From: Luidia sarsii | Lineage: Eukaryota; Echinodermata; Asteroidea; Paxillosida; Luidiidae | Assembly (NCBI GenBank): GCA_949987565.1 | Contig: OX465104.1 | Span: 7,884,805-7,948,804 of the forward strand | Direction of reading: 5' to 3' | Length of the DNA: 64,000 nucleotides | Shown: one piece after another, positions 1-11,700 of the stretch | Layout: each line of letters opens with the position of its first letter | Position numbering within the stretch: the stretch's first letter is position 1 | The notes under the pieces: model-generated | Databases searched by the model: none | Told to the model about the DNA's origin: nothing | What the model saw: the letters and a program-made list of their open reading frames with translations, nothing else | Program-made: the position numbers and the translations under genes

Positions 1-1530
1 CTTTCTCTTTTGAAAAAAAAAGTCACTTTGGTTAAAAGTGGATAAATATACACTGTTTCTATAAGGACTTTTCCACCCTGTGTGAAGTACAAATTTTGTG
101 TGTGACTGTGCCTTATTCATTTTCTGCCTGCCCATTTGGGCATTAATCATCAAGGTGCGTGTCTATAATCTTTTGAGTTTTACAAAGGACAGACATTGAA
201 TATCCCCTAGTTACTGTGCTGTTCAGGACTACAAGCCATTTATTCTACTGTACTACATGTAGCCTCGGTTATCGTATCAAGCTCTTTGTAAAGTTCCGGT
301 CTATAGAGTTTGCTGGTTTTTGCTGAGGCAGCCTTTAAGTTCATACACACACACATACTGTAGACCTACATGTACTAAAGTTAACAGTATCCAAGGCCTG
401 AAGAGGAGTGCCAGATTTGTCAAAATGCCAGCCCTTAATTGGTACTTTGTTTGTCTTTGATTCAGGCTTTTGGGATTAACTTGTTTTGTCTTCTATTCAC
501 ACCGGATGTTGACCTACAAATGGGATATTTGTATCCCTTGGGCTAGTACTGTTACCCTAACAATATTTGGACTGATTAATATTTGGATTGTGGCAGATTC
601 AGGTGTAGGTTTTATAGTAACAAATGGCCACTACTTGGGTTTTTGCTGAAAGCATCATTCATGTGTACACACTACACAGACTTGTGAATGGATACTCATT
701 GCCCGAGGTCTGTGGTCTTATAGCATTTAGTTCATTTTAATAACCATGCAGTAGTATCCCACAGTCTTGCATGGATAAGTCCTTATAGTATACAGTAGTC
801 TTCGGTAGTGTGGTGTACACGATGGTCCATTGTGAGCCTGCTAGTGCTAGTGTTAGTGCAGGAGGGAGTAAGCATGGCTGGGGGCCCCCCTAGCCCCTAC
901 ACATTATAATATTACTAGGCCTGGCTGTGACATGCACCCTGGCCTGTAGTGTTGACATTGTGTTTATGAGTAACCCCCTCTCCCTAGGGTCCATGCTGGG
1001 GATCCTGGTCATCCCCCCTTGCTCTAATCTAATTATTCCAGGCTAATTGAGTTATTGCCCTCTATTCTCCTGGAACATCCTACTAGACTGGATACCAATG
1101 GACTGAATAATGTGCTTGTGTTTCTATGTTCTTAGCTCTCTATGTGGGTTGAGCACAATCTATTGACCCGAGGAACATGAATTAAACCTTCCAGTGGTCG
1201 ATTTCATCAAACTCATCGTAACTTACGATCCATCGCAAGGCAATGAGTGATGCACAGAAACCATACGGTGTTTCACAACTTACGATGGGTTATCCACGGT
1301 AAGATGAGTTACAATGCATCATAGGACTTCGTGAAATCCACCCCAGTGTTCATTTGCATTGCTTTATTTCCCCATGGAGGCCCTAAGCCTTTGAGAGAGG
1401 TCCTGTACCGTGTACCGGTACAATTTATTTTTATTAACCTTTGTTACTGATCATATTTCTCAATAACCAATTTGCAACATTTTTGTATATTTGATGTGAA
1501 ATAAAGAGAAAATAGAAATTCTTCAAAATG
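1..1530. other. non-coding, no gene recognised
   Basis: No coding exon or RNA gene is recognised. A family E inverted-repeat element lies at 1197-1346 and an AATAAA hexamer near 1500. If the Rab40 first exon lies left of the window, this is part of Rab40 intron 1. The alternative is the 3' UTR of an upstream gene ending at the AATAAA. The sequence does not decide between them. Confidence 0.4.
1197..1346. repeat. family E inverted-repeat element
   Basis: Runs from GATTTCATCAAACTCATCG to CATCATAGGACTTCGTGAAA. It is the reverse complement of the element at 35678-35822 (FACT: shared words TTACGATC, CATACGG, GCAATGAGTGATGC against the complementary words there). A third, more diverged copy is at 28055-28185. 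The ends are roughly complementary to each other, as expected of a MITE. Confidence 0.6.
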
Positions 1531-1734
1531 ATTGATGCAGACTACATTATACAGTAGGAAGACCAGAATCCTGATGTTTCAATCATTGTATGAAGCCAGG
1601 AAAAAGGTCCGATTGGGATCAACAAAGCAAGACTACAGTACATGTACATGTAGTTTTATGATTAAACAAAATGAAATTTGGTATAAAGTTTACAATTTTA
1701 TGAACATAATGTATGTATTGTATACAAATGTTCT

Positions 1735-2110
1735 GTACATGTACATGTACATGTACATGTGTTGGCTACGTACATGGAGGCCTACTGTCCTACTGTACAT
1801 GTACAGTGCATACACATTTACTGTATGTACACGTACATGTTTATTCACATACCGGTACAGTGTACACGTAAATTTAAATTATGGTCATAATTATTACTTT
1901 TTCGCTACATATACTGTATGTACATGTACATGTACACGTGTATACTGTACATTACATCTTGTGTTTTTTGCTGGTTTGTACATGTATGTACATGTACAGT
2001 ACATGGCCAAAGGCAGACAGATTCTCTCAACTACATGTGTACATGTACATGTACATGTACATGTACAGTGTACATGTACATACCCGTAGTTACATATGTA
2101 CATTGATCAT
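1735..2110. repeat. (TACATG)n microsatellite cluster
   Basis: Repeated GTACATGTACATG runs interrupted by short unique pieces. The hexamer is self-complementary, so all reading frames on both strands stay open here and give false Tyr/Met/Val/His/Cys/Thr-rich reading frames. Confidence 0.9.
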
Positions 2111-2475
2111 GGTATTGTACACTGCATTTCTGAAGACAGTACAAGTGCTTATTAATGATAGTGTATGTACTGTATTTTGTACTATTTGAGGTACAGTACC
2201 TGAGGTAGACGTGTTTGGATGAATTGCATGCCTCTAGATGTACATGTACACGTACATGTAGATGTACGCAGTTCAATGCCCTGCTGCATGATTGAAATTC
2301 CACACTTGTATGCATAATTGGTCATTGCCCGGTACCCATCAAACTCTCCTACATAGACACTGTGAGGCTTTCCTGAGTTCAAGTTGTTTCCTCACTGACC
2401 TCATCGGTTGGTGGTTGAACTTTCAGAGTGTAGGCACCGACCAATTTGTGGCTGCTTATTCTTGGGACTGGCCAA

Positions 2476-2956
2476 CCACGTTGACCGATTGGGGATCAGA
2501 TTTGACCAATCAGGCGTCATACATGTACAGTGTAACTGACCATGTCATGGTGACAAATTTGACCAATCAGGTGTCAGGGCTGACCAAGGGTTCAGAATTT
2601 CAGATTTGACCAATCGGGTGTCTGGGTTGACCAAGATGCCAGATTTGACCAATCGGGTGTCAGGGCTGACTAAGGTGTCAGATTTGACCAATCGGGTGTC
2701 AGGGCTGACTAATAGGGGTGTCAGATTTGACCAATCAGATGTCATGGCTGACTAATAGGGATGTCAAATTTGACCAATCGGATGTCAGGGCTGACTAAGA
2801 CATTAGATTTGACCAATCGGGTGTCTGGGTTGACCAAGATGCCAGAATTGACCAATCGGGTGTCTGGCCTGACTAAGGCGTCAGATTTGACCAATAGGGT
2901 GTCAGACCTGACCAAGGTGTGTCCAATCAGATGACGGGGCTGACTAGTCAGCTGTC
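2476..2956. repeat. degenerate tandem repeat, about 38-40 bp unit
   Basis: About a dozen units built around GATTTGACCAATCGGGTGTC and GGCTGACTAAGGTG. Units differ by small indels and substitutions, for example TGTCAGGGCTGAC against TGTCTGGGTTGACC. It lies in the presumed first intron of Rab40. No function is apparent. Confidence 0.85.
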
Positions 2957-4499
2957 AGGCTGTGTCAATATTGGGTTGTCGAGTCACAGAGTGCCAGCCC
3001 TTGGCTTGTAAATTGCAGTGTGCTTTGTCAGAGGAGACAAGTCTCACGGTGCCTCCTGCTTCAATATCTCCTACGTGTAGTTGTCATCCAGTAGACCTAC
3101 ATGTACTCCATCTGGTCCCCCTTCTGTTGACAGAGGGGGAAGTACATGTAATGTACAGCACATCTGCACATGCATGTCACAGTAAGGCTCTTTTCAGAGC
3201 CACACTTTCTCCAAAGAGATTATGCACCCATGGTGTCTGTCACCGCAAACATTCTGCAGAACATCAACAATGCCATACATGAACATGTACATACTGTACA
3301 TGTACGTGTACAAGTACATGTACTGTAGCTCAGTATTGCTGTAGCCACAGTACAGTGACTATAGCCCTTGAACCCCTTTTTAAACAAATGCTGATGTCTA
3401 CCATACATGTAGTTGAGGACCATAATGTGGCCTGTTCATTTGATTGCTAACAGTTGCTCATAATGAATGATATTTATTGCGAATCCCTTTCCGTTTTAAT
3501 TTCACAGTTTTGTTCATAAATTGGTACCGTAGTCCGGTCATTTTGAACAAAATATTCTGATTGCATTTGCATTCTGATTGCAAAGTGTATATTTTCTCTG
3601 AACAAAAACTTTCTTTAGAAAGAAATTGAATTAGTAAATCATTATACATGTACATGTACATGTATATACATAAACATGTAAAATATGAGTTCATTTTTAC
3701 ATGTACGTGTATGGTCTCAACGGATTGAAACATCTTTCCTTCACAAGGTTTGAACTTTTCTCCTAATGAGCTGATACTTTTTTCAATGCTAAGCACGCCT
3801 GTTACACGTGTACATGTTCATGTACACGTACATGTACCGGGGGGGGGGGGGGTACATGTACGTGTACATGTATGATTATCAACCATATACAATCTTCTCA
3901 CGAAAAATTCCTGAAAGCCTTTAGGCTGACTGATTGCCAAGATTTTATCAAATAAACCAAATTCTTGCTAGCTCTGCTATGTGACTTTTACGGCCTGCCG
4001 AGTAGCATATAATCCGTCAATCTCTCACCATTTGTAGCGGAAATGGTGAGCACTGATTAGTAATAAATCAATGCTAGCATCGGTTACACAGATCAAAGGT
4101 GCATGTACCAGGGCCCTTGGTTGTATTGGCAGAAGACGGAGAAATATCAAATGTCTGATGGAGTGATAGAAGCTGATGAGGAATGATGGTTGTATAAAAA
4201 AAAAGTACATGTAGATGTGTGCAGTAGTCTTTGTGATCTTAGCCCGAGGGTGACCCTAGACTTTGGATGGCAATTTTAGATGTACACATATTCATTGGGC
4301 ATTTACAGAGCTTTGTAGATCTGCAAATTATATCCAATTTAGATCTGCTGTTAGGGCTGGCCATTGACTCTATAAATGGTTGGCTATCCTGACCACATGA
4401 TAGGCCAGAATGGCTTTGATTCATTAGAGCATGGAGGTACATGTACACACATGTAGATTAGAGTCCGCAATGTGAATCTGCAGTTAGGCCGGGCTTGCC

Positions 4500-5115
4500 T
4501 TTGACTTATTGTATGTGTACATGTGTACATGTTGAATGTGTACATGTACATGTACACTGTAATTTGTTGGTTGGTTACAACATGTACCGTTACAGCTCCT
4601 CTACAGTACCTCCATCGTTACAGTATACATACATGTACATGTACATGTACATGTACATGTATGTATAGTGTAACGATGGAGGTACTGTAGAGGAGCTGTA
4701 ACGGTACATGCCATTCTGGCCTATCATGTAGTAATGTACAGTATGTGGCCACCAGACTACACATGTGACCAGCAGTCTGGTACTGGTACATGTACATGTG
4801 TACATGTACAGTAGCTTCATATGTGTACAAATGTACACGTGTACGTATACACTGTACTACATCATACATACATGTACATGTACATTGTAGGCCAGTCGAG
4901 TCTAAAGGAGATCCACAGCACAACACACATTCTGTCCTTCATTCTTACTATTGAGTTATTGGAGGAGACAGTAGCCACCTACACGTACATGTACATGTAC
5001 AGCTGTACATGTACATGTAGCCAGCCAATAGTACTAGTACATGTACATGTAGTTGATCCAATACTGTACATAAAAATAATGTACACTCGCCATTTACAGT
5101 ACGGTACATGTACAG
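4500..5115. repeat. (TACATG)n cluster around a long palindrome
   Basis: Several ACATGT arrays (4515-4560, 4630-4665, 4785-4880, 4980-5055, 5100-5115) separated by unique sequence. It includes the 130-bp palindrome at 4581-4710, listed separately. Confidence 0.85.
4581..4710. repeat. near-perfect 130-bp palindrome with ACATGT core
   Basis: The left arm begins CATGTACCGTTACAGCTCC and the right arm ends GGAGCTGTAACGGTACATG. The two arms pair over about 65 bp with one mismatch (TTACAG/TTACAC next to the core). The centre is a run of TACATG units. An outer pair of arms, GATAGGCCAGAATGGC at about 4399-4414 and GCCATTCTGGCCTATC from 4710, shows the original dyad was longer and that its left half carries extra DNA. 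Confidence 0.9.
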
Positions 5116-5675
5116 GTGGCTGACCGCTGACACAGCCTCTGTTCAAGTCAAGCCCTGTCTTTTGTATCGTTTAATTTAGACCCATGTGGCGGAAACATCT
5201 GCTTGTACTGGCCCTATTGTATGCCAGCATTCAGTATTGATGTGTTGTTGATGTTTATTGATTCAGTGCTAAATGGCGCCCCATCAAGGTTGACTTGTTG
5301 TAATCAAATAGTTAAGAAAAAACCCAAGGTTTGATTGTTTTTAAATGGAATAGGAAACAGGGAGAGTGCAATGTGATATCAATGAGAATACGGTATACAG
5401 TAATTTCATCAGGCTCAGAATATTTGATTTTCAGTGCAGTATTGTATGACTTTTCTTTCTGTTACTGTTTCATTATTTTTTTTAGTTCAATGTGAAATCT
5501 TGTATTCAAAGATGCAGAGAAAAATCTTTCATAACTCACAAGAGTTAAGACTAAGAGTCTATTGGTGTTTAAAGTTCATGAAAGCATTTGACTATGCACA
5601 CTGTCACAAATATTGACTCTTTCTTTCTTTCTTCAAAGATATTCTGAACAAATTCTTCTGTTATTCATGTTGCAG

Positions 5676-5736
5676 GTGTTGATCACAAGATCACCACCAT
5701 TCTCTTAGATGGGAAGTGTGTGAGACTGGAGCTATG
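5676..5736 (+). CDS. Rab40: Rab40 exon (switch I region)
   Basis: Acceptor TTGCAG and donor GTAAGT flank 61 bases. The first two bases complete a Gly codon and the last two begin the Trp of the ELW|DTSG junction. It encodes [19 protein letters not shown]. This exon boundary matches the second coding exon of vertebrate RAB40C. Confidence 0.93.
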
Positions 5737-8700
5737 GTAAGTACGAGATTTCATTTGTCTTACAGTAAGCAGTTTGCAACATTTTTGTACATGTATAACT
5801 ATCAAAATATGAGAGCGTCACATTTGGGTCTTGGTAGGAGCTTGTTCAATGGCAGGACATTTTGCCTGGTGAGAAAGATCCTGGCCCTTTTCCAAAACCT
5901 GGCTTAAGCTCAGGCTCCTGATCCAACGTATGCATGAAATAGCACACCTGTGAAAATTTCAGCTCAATCCGCCAACCGAGTCTCGAGAAAGTCGTGAAAA
6001 CCGCTTCATTTGTTTCGCGAAAATGCAGCATTCAATGCCGTATTATTCCAAAAAATAGTTTAGATCTCGGTGAGACGTAAACAATTTTTTTTCTCTTTTC
6101 TCCCAAAATTCAACATTTTAGGCAGAAATATTTCAATGCCGAGGTTTCTACAATAACCTTCTTCAAACTGTATAAGTTTTTAATAAATGTCTGTGAACAT
6201 TTCTGTATTTCGATCTTACCAATGTTGTGTAAGGGCTTTAAGCCGGGTTTTGGAGAAGGGCCAAGGCTACATGTAGGATAGAAATCTCAGGTCCACTCAT
6301 TTGTTATTCATTATTTGTCTACGCTCTCTCTCTCTCTGTCTCTCTGTCTCTCTCAAGTCCTTCTCATCAGTGAACAATGATTAGAATATATAAGCAACAT
6401 TTTCGTATCACTCTCAGTTTTCATCGCACAATGTACGTGTACCGGTACATGCACTTTTATTCATTGTGGGCATTTAGTAAAAGAAGCAAAGGTATGTCAT
6501 GTGTACACTTGTGCCCAATATTGGTCATGGTCTTACTTAATTTGCCAACCAGCGCCGAGCAAATGAATAAAAAATGAAATAATTGTTCGTTCAGCCTCAA
6601 ATCATTGAGATTCGCCTCGGTTGACTTGACCTGTTTCAATTTCCTAAGTGCATTGGACCACATTGATCCGGGATTGTGGACTCACTGGACTGCAAATGGC
6701 CTGGCGTGTATTGATTGGGGGTTGCCCTGGCAGTGGTAATTTGAAAATAATTGCAGTAGAGTGGCCGAGGGTGTGTACAGTGTACACTTACTGTGTAGTA
6801 GAAGCTGGAGTTGACTGCATGAAGGCTTACATGTACGATCCGGTAATGGTACATGTGTACATGCACATGTACATGTACAATGTATGTGCAGTACATGTGG
6901 GTTGACTTTAATACAGTGGATCACAACTACATGTACATGTGTACACGATGTACATGTACCGGTACAACTTTACGACTGGTTGTACAAAGTATGTATTACA
7001 CATTGAAACCAATTTGCATATGTACATGTACATGTAATGATGTATGACTGTTAACTGCGTACAACCACCTCACCATGAATATTCATAGTCAAATTACTGT
7101 ACATGTAATAGGTTAAATATCGAGCTACATGTACGTACAGTGTACATGTACACGTATATGTACATGTACATACAGTACTACATAGTGTACGTTACTCTTT
7201 TAACAGTAAAATTAAAAGTACACATTGTACACTTTACTTTTACTTTTACTGTAGTACATGTACAGTACAATAACTCAATGCATTGTGTACACAGGAGGCT
7301 GAAGTCAGGCGCTGTCCAAAACGTTGAGTTACTATTTTCAGTGCCATACATGTACTACTGTGGATGTACATTGTACAGTACAGAGATGACTTACAAAATG
7401 AACATCATGGTGTCAATGCACTTCCACGTTATGCTTCCACCATACTGTACAATGTACATGTACATGTACAAACATTTAGATCTCATCAAGAGTACAGAAG
7501 TACATAAATAATTTTGTACTACTACATGCACTGTACATGTACACGTACATACATGTACACGTACAGTACTGTACGTGTACATGTACATGTACATGTACAG
7601 TACATGTACAATGTACAATGTACATGTACATGTACATGTACATTAGGGTTTGTGCTGACAGATACAGTAGTGTATGATTCCATTGATTCAGTGATTAATC
7701 ATCGTGTTTAGTCACATCTTTCATACATACAGTACATGTAATGTACTGTACATGTACATGTACATGTACATGTACAGTGTATATGTACGTGTACACTGTA
7801 TGTACAGTACTGTACTGTACAGTACAGTACATAGAGTCAAGTGCTACAGTACTGTATGTGAAGCATACAGGTACAGTATCTTGATTACAGTCTTGTGTGG
7901 TTTTTCCGCTTGCAATGATGTCAAGGTCTTTGTCCTTAGCTGACTGACTCTGTCATCTCTACTTGCCTCACAGCTGCCCTGTGGACTATTGCCTGCTTTT
8001 TCTCATCAAATTACGTCCTGTACATACATGTACATGTACATTGTACATGTACATACTTTGTACATGACTAACCAGTGTCCAATGGTCAAGTGACCAATTG
8101 GTCTTATAATGGTCATGGAGTCAGCCAGACCAATAACGTCCCAATTACTAGACAGGGGTCTGTGTCCAGTGCTACACTGTAATGCTAATGGTAATTAGGT
8201 CTGTTAGATCATGGTGATGGTTAGACCAATGGCTTAATTACATGGCCATGTACATGTACTTGGCAAGGTACAGTAACGGTACAGTGCAGTACAGTAGCCC
8301 TTTGTCAATGGGGCATCCGATGGTCTACCATACATCATAACATGTACAGTACATACATTATCTTGAATACAGAGTCTACTGGGACAATTTTCTAAATTAA
8401 CAAATTCAATTATTGGCCTTGATGGACATGAGTACATACATGTATGTGTACATGTACATACACATGTGGTGTACATGTATTTAGCAATGTGTCATTACAT
8501 TTTGGGGGAAAAAAGTAGCACAGTATTTTGTTTGTTCTTTTCTTTTGTTTTTGGATTCCTATTGTACATGTACAGTACATAGAAAGAATTTTCCTGAAAT
8601 GAAACCACTGGAAAGAAACCTTTGGCAAAGGTCCTGCTACATGTACAGTTGCATAAACTGATACGGTACAATGTATAGATGTATGTACATACATGTATCA

Positions 8701-11700
8701 GCATCTGGAGTAAACTTATAGTACATGTACATGTACATGTACAGTATGTACTTGGCCATTTGATAGTTACACATACATGTACAGTTGTACATGTACTTGT
8801 ACATTTATGATTTAAAGGTGACTTAAAATTTTGTCTGATAATTTCAAGACCTACAGTTGTACATGTAGAAAGATGCTAAATTTGTCCAGCACTTCACAGG
8901 GTCAATACTTGAGAGACATTCAACACAATGACAGACAGCGCTGTCCAGCCAGAGCATTCAGAGGGCAAAGTCCTGCAGCCCCGTTCCCGCGAGTGTCGTC
9001 CGCATCTCTTCAAACATTGCCGAGCCGATGGCTCGGGTATTCTTGTTCAGTTCACGCCAAGATAGGCAGGGGGTGAAGAGCAGCACGCAGTACATGTAGG
9101 ACACAGGCATCACGACAGTGCTGCGCCTTGCACAGTGTACTGTACCAACTAGACAGCTGAAGCTGCGGAGGAAGAAGTAGGGGAAAAAGGAAAAAAAAAA
9201 AAAACCTTATTAGATTATCGGTGCGTTTCAGGCAGACAGAGGCTCCAGTGTCGGGACCTGTGAGAGGTTGTCTTGTGTCCAATCTGGTTCTAAGTAGAAC
9301 CGTGGGACTGCGAGGAGTTTGGATCGGAATGCAATTGGCCGGTTAGCACTCTTGCAGGATGTCAGCCGTGTCGGGGAGCAGCGGGGGAGGGGTGGGAAGG
9401 GGAGGGGAGGGGGGGGGGACTCGTGGTGCCACTGGACCCCAATAAATCAAGCGTTATTAAATTGAGGCGTTGAAATGAGAGAATCCTGTCATCGTTTGGT
9501 CTGGTTGCACTGTTACTGCTTAGAATTAGTCCCTTGCTGTTCTACCATGTGTCGACTGTACGTACATGTACGGTACATTGTGTATGCGAAAACGATAGTG
9601 TGTTGTACTTTTTTTGTTTTTACATCGGGGCAATTCTGCGGTAACTGACTAACTACACATCGGCTCCAGTTTGGAATGTTACAAACATTTTGTAAACTGC
9701 TTACTGACTTGAGTGACCAAAATTGAATATTTCAAAGATTTAGAGGACCTACCATACATACATGTACACGTACAATGTACACAATGTACGTGTACATGTA
9801 CATGTACTGGTACAGTCCTACATGTACATGTACATGTTTGGTGAATTTCTCAAAGAATTGCAAATTTGCAATCCATTGGAACTGACCTTACCGGTAAAAG
9901 GCGGTATGATGGATAAGACTAATTACTAAAAGATGACCCATTGGATCTTGTGATGGATCATTACATTTACATAATGTACACATGTACATGTACAGTACAT
10001 GTACATGTAGTTAGGAATAGGAAGAGTTGGATGAAATCGACTGGTCACTAGTCCTTCTATCCTCCCAGGACCTCTCTCAAAGGCCTTTGCAAAAGAACTT
10101 GCTACACTGAAGCATTGAACTACATGTAGTCATGTACTGTACCGTACACATCTATACCAGTCCCGGCTTTACATTTTTGAAATTTTGTACAGTGTGTAAT
10201 GTTATTGATTGAAGATTGAAGTCAGTAAGCTGTTACATGTACGTGTACATGTACATACTGTACATGTATTTACAGTACGTGTACCGGAACATGTACAGTA
10301 GCAACAGTTTTGGTATCACTTTTTAAAATGTACTAGTTGTTGAGATTCAGAACCCTTGCTTATAGTTATACACATGGCCATTATTCAGTGTCTGACATTT
10401 CCAGTTACCATGGAATCGTACCTTTGTGTAATTTTGGAACGCCTCACTCTAAATTGACCTGAACGCACAGGTTGTAATAAGTGTTGAAAAGTGCCTCTTT
10501 TGCCTGGGGATGTCTGGCTCCCATGTATATGTACAGTACATGCTATGCTGTGTGGAGTTACGATGGTGTGAGAATCAATGGATGGGACCTGCAGTAGTTA
10601 GTGTAAATTGTTCAATGAGTGTACGTGAGCATACATGTACAAGTATGGTAAACATACTGTATGCAAGGCAGTGCACTATACAGAATTTATACACACGTAC
10701 ATGTACATGTACATGTACTTGTACTGTAGTACATGTACATGTACATGTACAGTATAGTACATGTACATTGTACATGTACACAAATGCATGTACCCTTCAA
10801 ATGAAGAACTACATGTACTAATTTCATGTTAGCGTAACAGTATCTACATGTATCCTGCAGAGGCCATGTTCACTTGTACAAATGTACATGTACCGGTACA
10901 TACATGTACTGTATGTATAGGCCTTACTGTACATGATGTATACATTGTATATTGTACATGTATATACCCGCCAGTAGGTCTTTGATTTACATGTACATGT
11001 ATGCTAAATAGACAATTTATTGTGTGGTTGAACAAGTCCATCAAGCAATTCATTTAACAGCTCCCAAATTCAAATCAACCTGTGCACCATTGATTAATCA
11101 ATCAATTAATCAAAAACCCATTTGTCTCCATCCTCACGCCCCACCTGCTCAAAATTATAGAATAACCTTACACAGGATGGTGTGAATGCGGGCAGGTCGT
11201 GTGGCATCCTGGTGACCCTGGTGATTTAATGAGCTGTATTTTGTTTATTTTTTCGTCTCCCAGGGATACGTCAGGTCAGGGCCGGTTCTGCACCATCCTG
11301 CGGTCCTATTCCAGGGGAGCTCAGGGCATCTTGCTCGTCTATGACATCACCAGCAGGTGGTCCTTTGACGGCATCGATAGATGGATCAAGGAAATTAACG
11401 AGGTGAGAGGCTGAATTGGAATCTCGCAAAGAGTCCCTTACCTCAGAAACAAATTTCCAATGTAGAGTTGACAATGTTGGCGATAATGTAAAATCACCCT
11501 ACTGACTGGGTCTTCTCAATACCACAATTGTGAATTTTTGGGTTAATTTGAAATTTGAAAATATCCCGAAGTTATCAACTCCAAACATTCCCAATATTCC
11601 AAGTTGAGCCATTTACATGCACATACATGTACATAATGTACATGTACACTGTACCCTGGGTATTTAGAGGGCCTGTTGTTTCAATCCCAGCAGGACCATT

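Noticed and set aside
1532..2189. Several overlapping open frames rich in Tyr, Met, Val, His, Cys, Thr (also at 4590-5133, 7140-7943, 10510-10821, 14131-14604)
   Set aside because: They are translations of ACATGT arrays. The hexamer contains no stop in any frame, so long frames arise on both strands without selection.
1..5675. Rab40 first coding exon with the P-loop
   Set aside because: I looked for the LLVGDSDVGKG-type sequence in the + strand frames and did not find it; it is probably left of the window.
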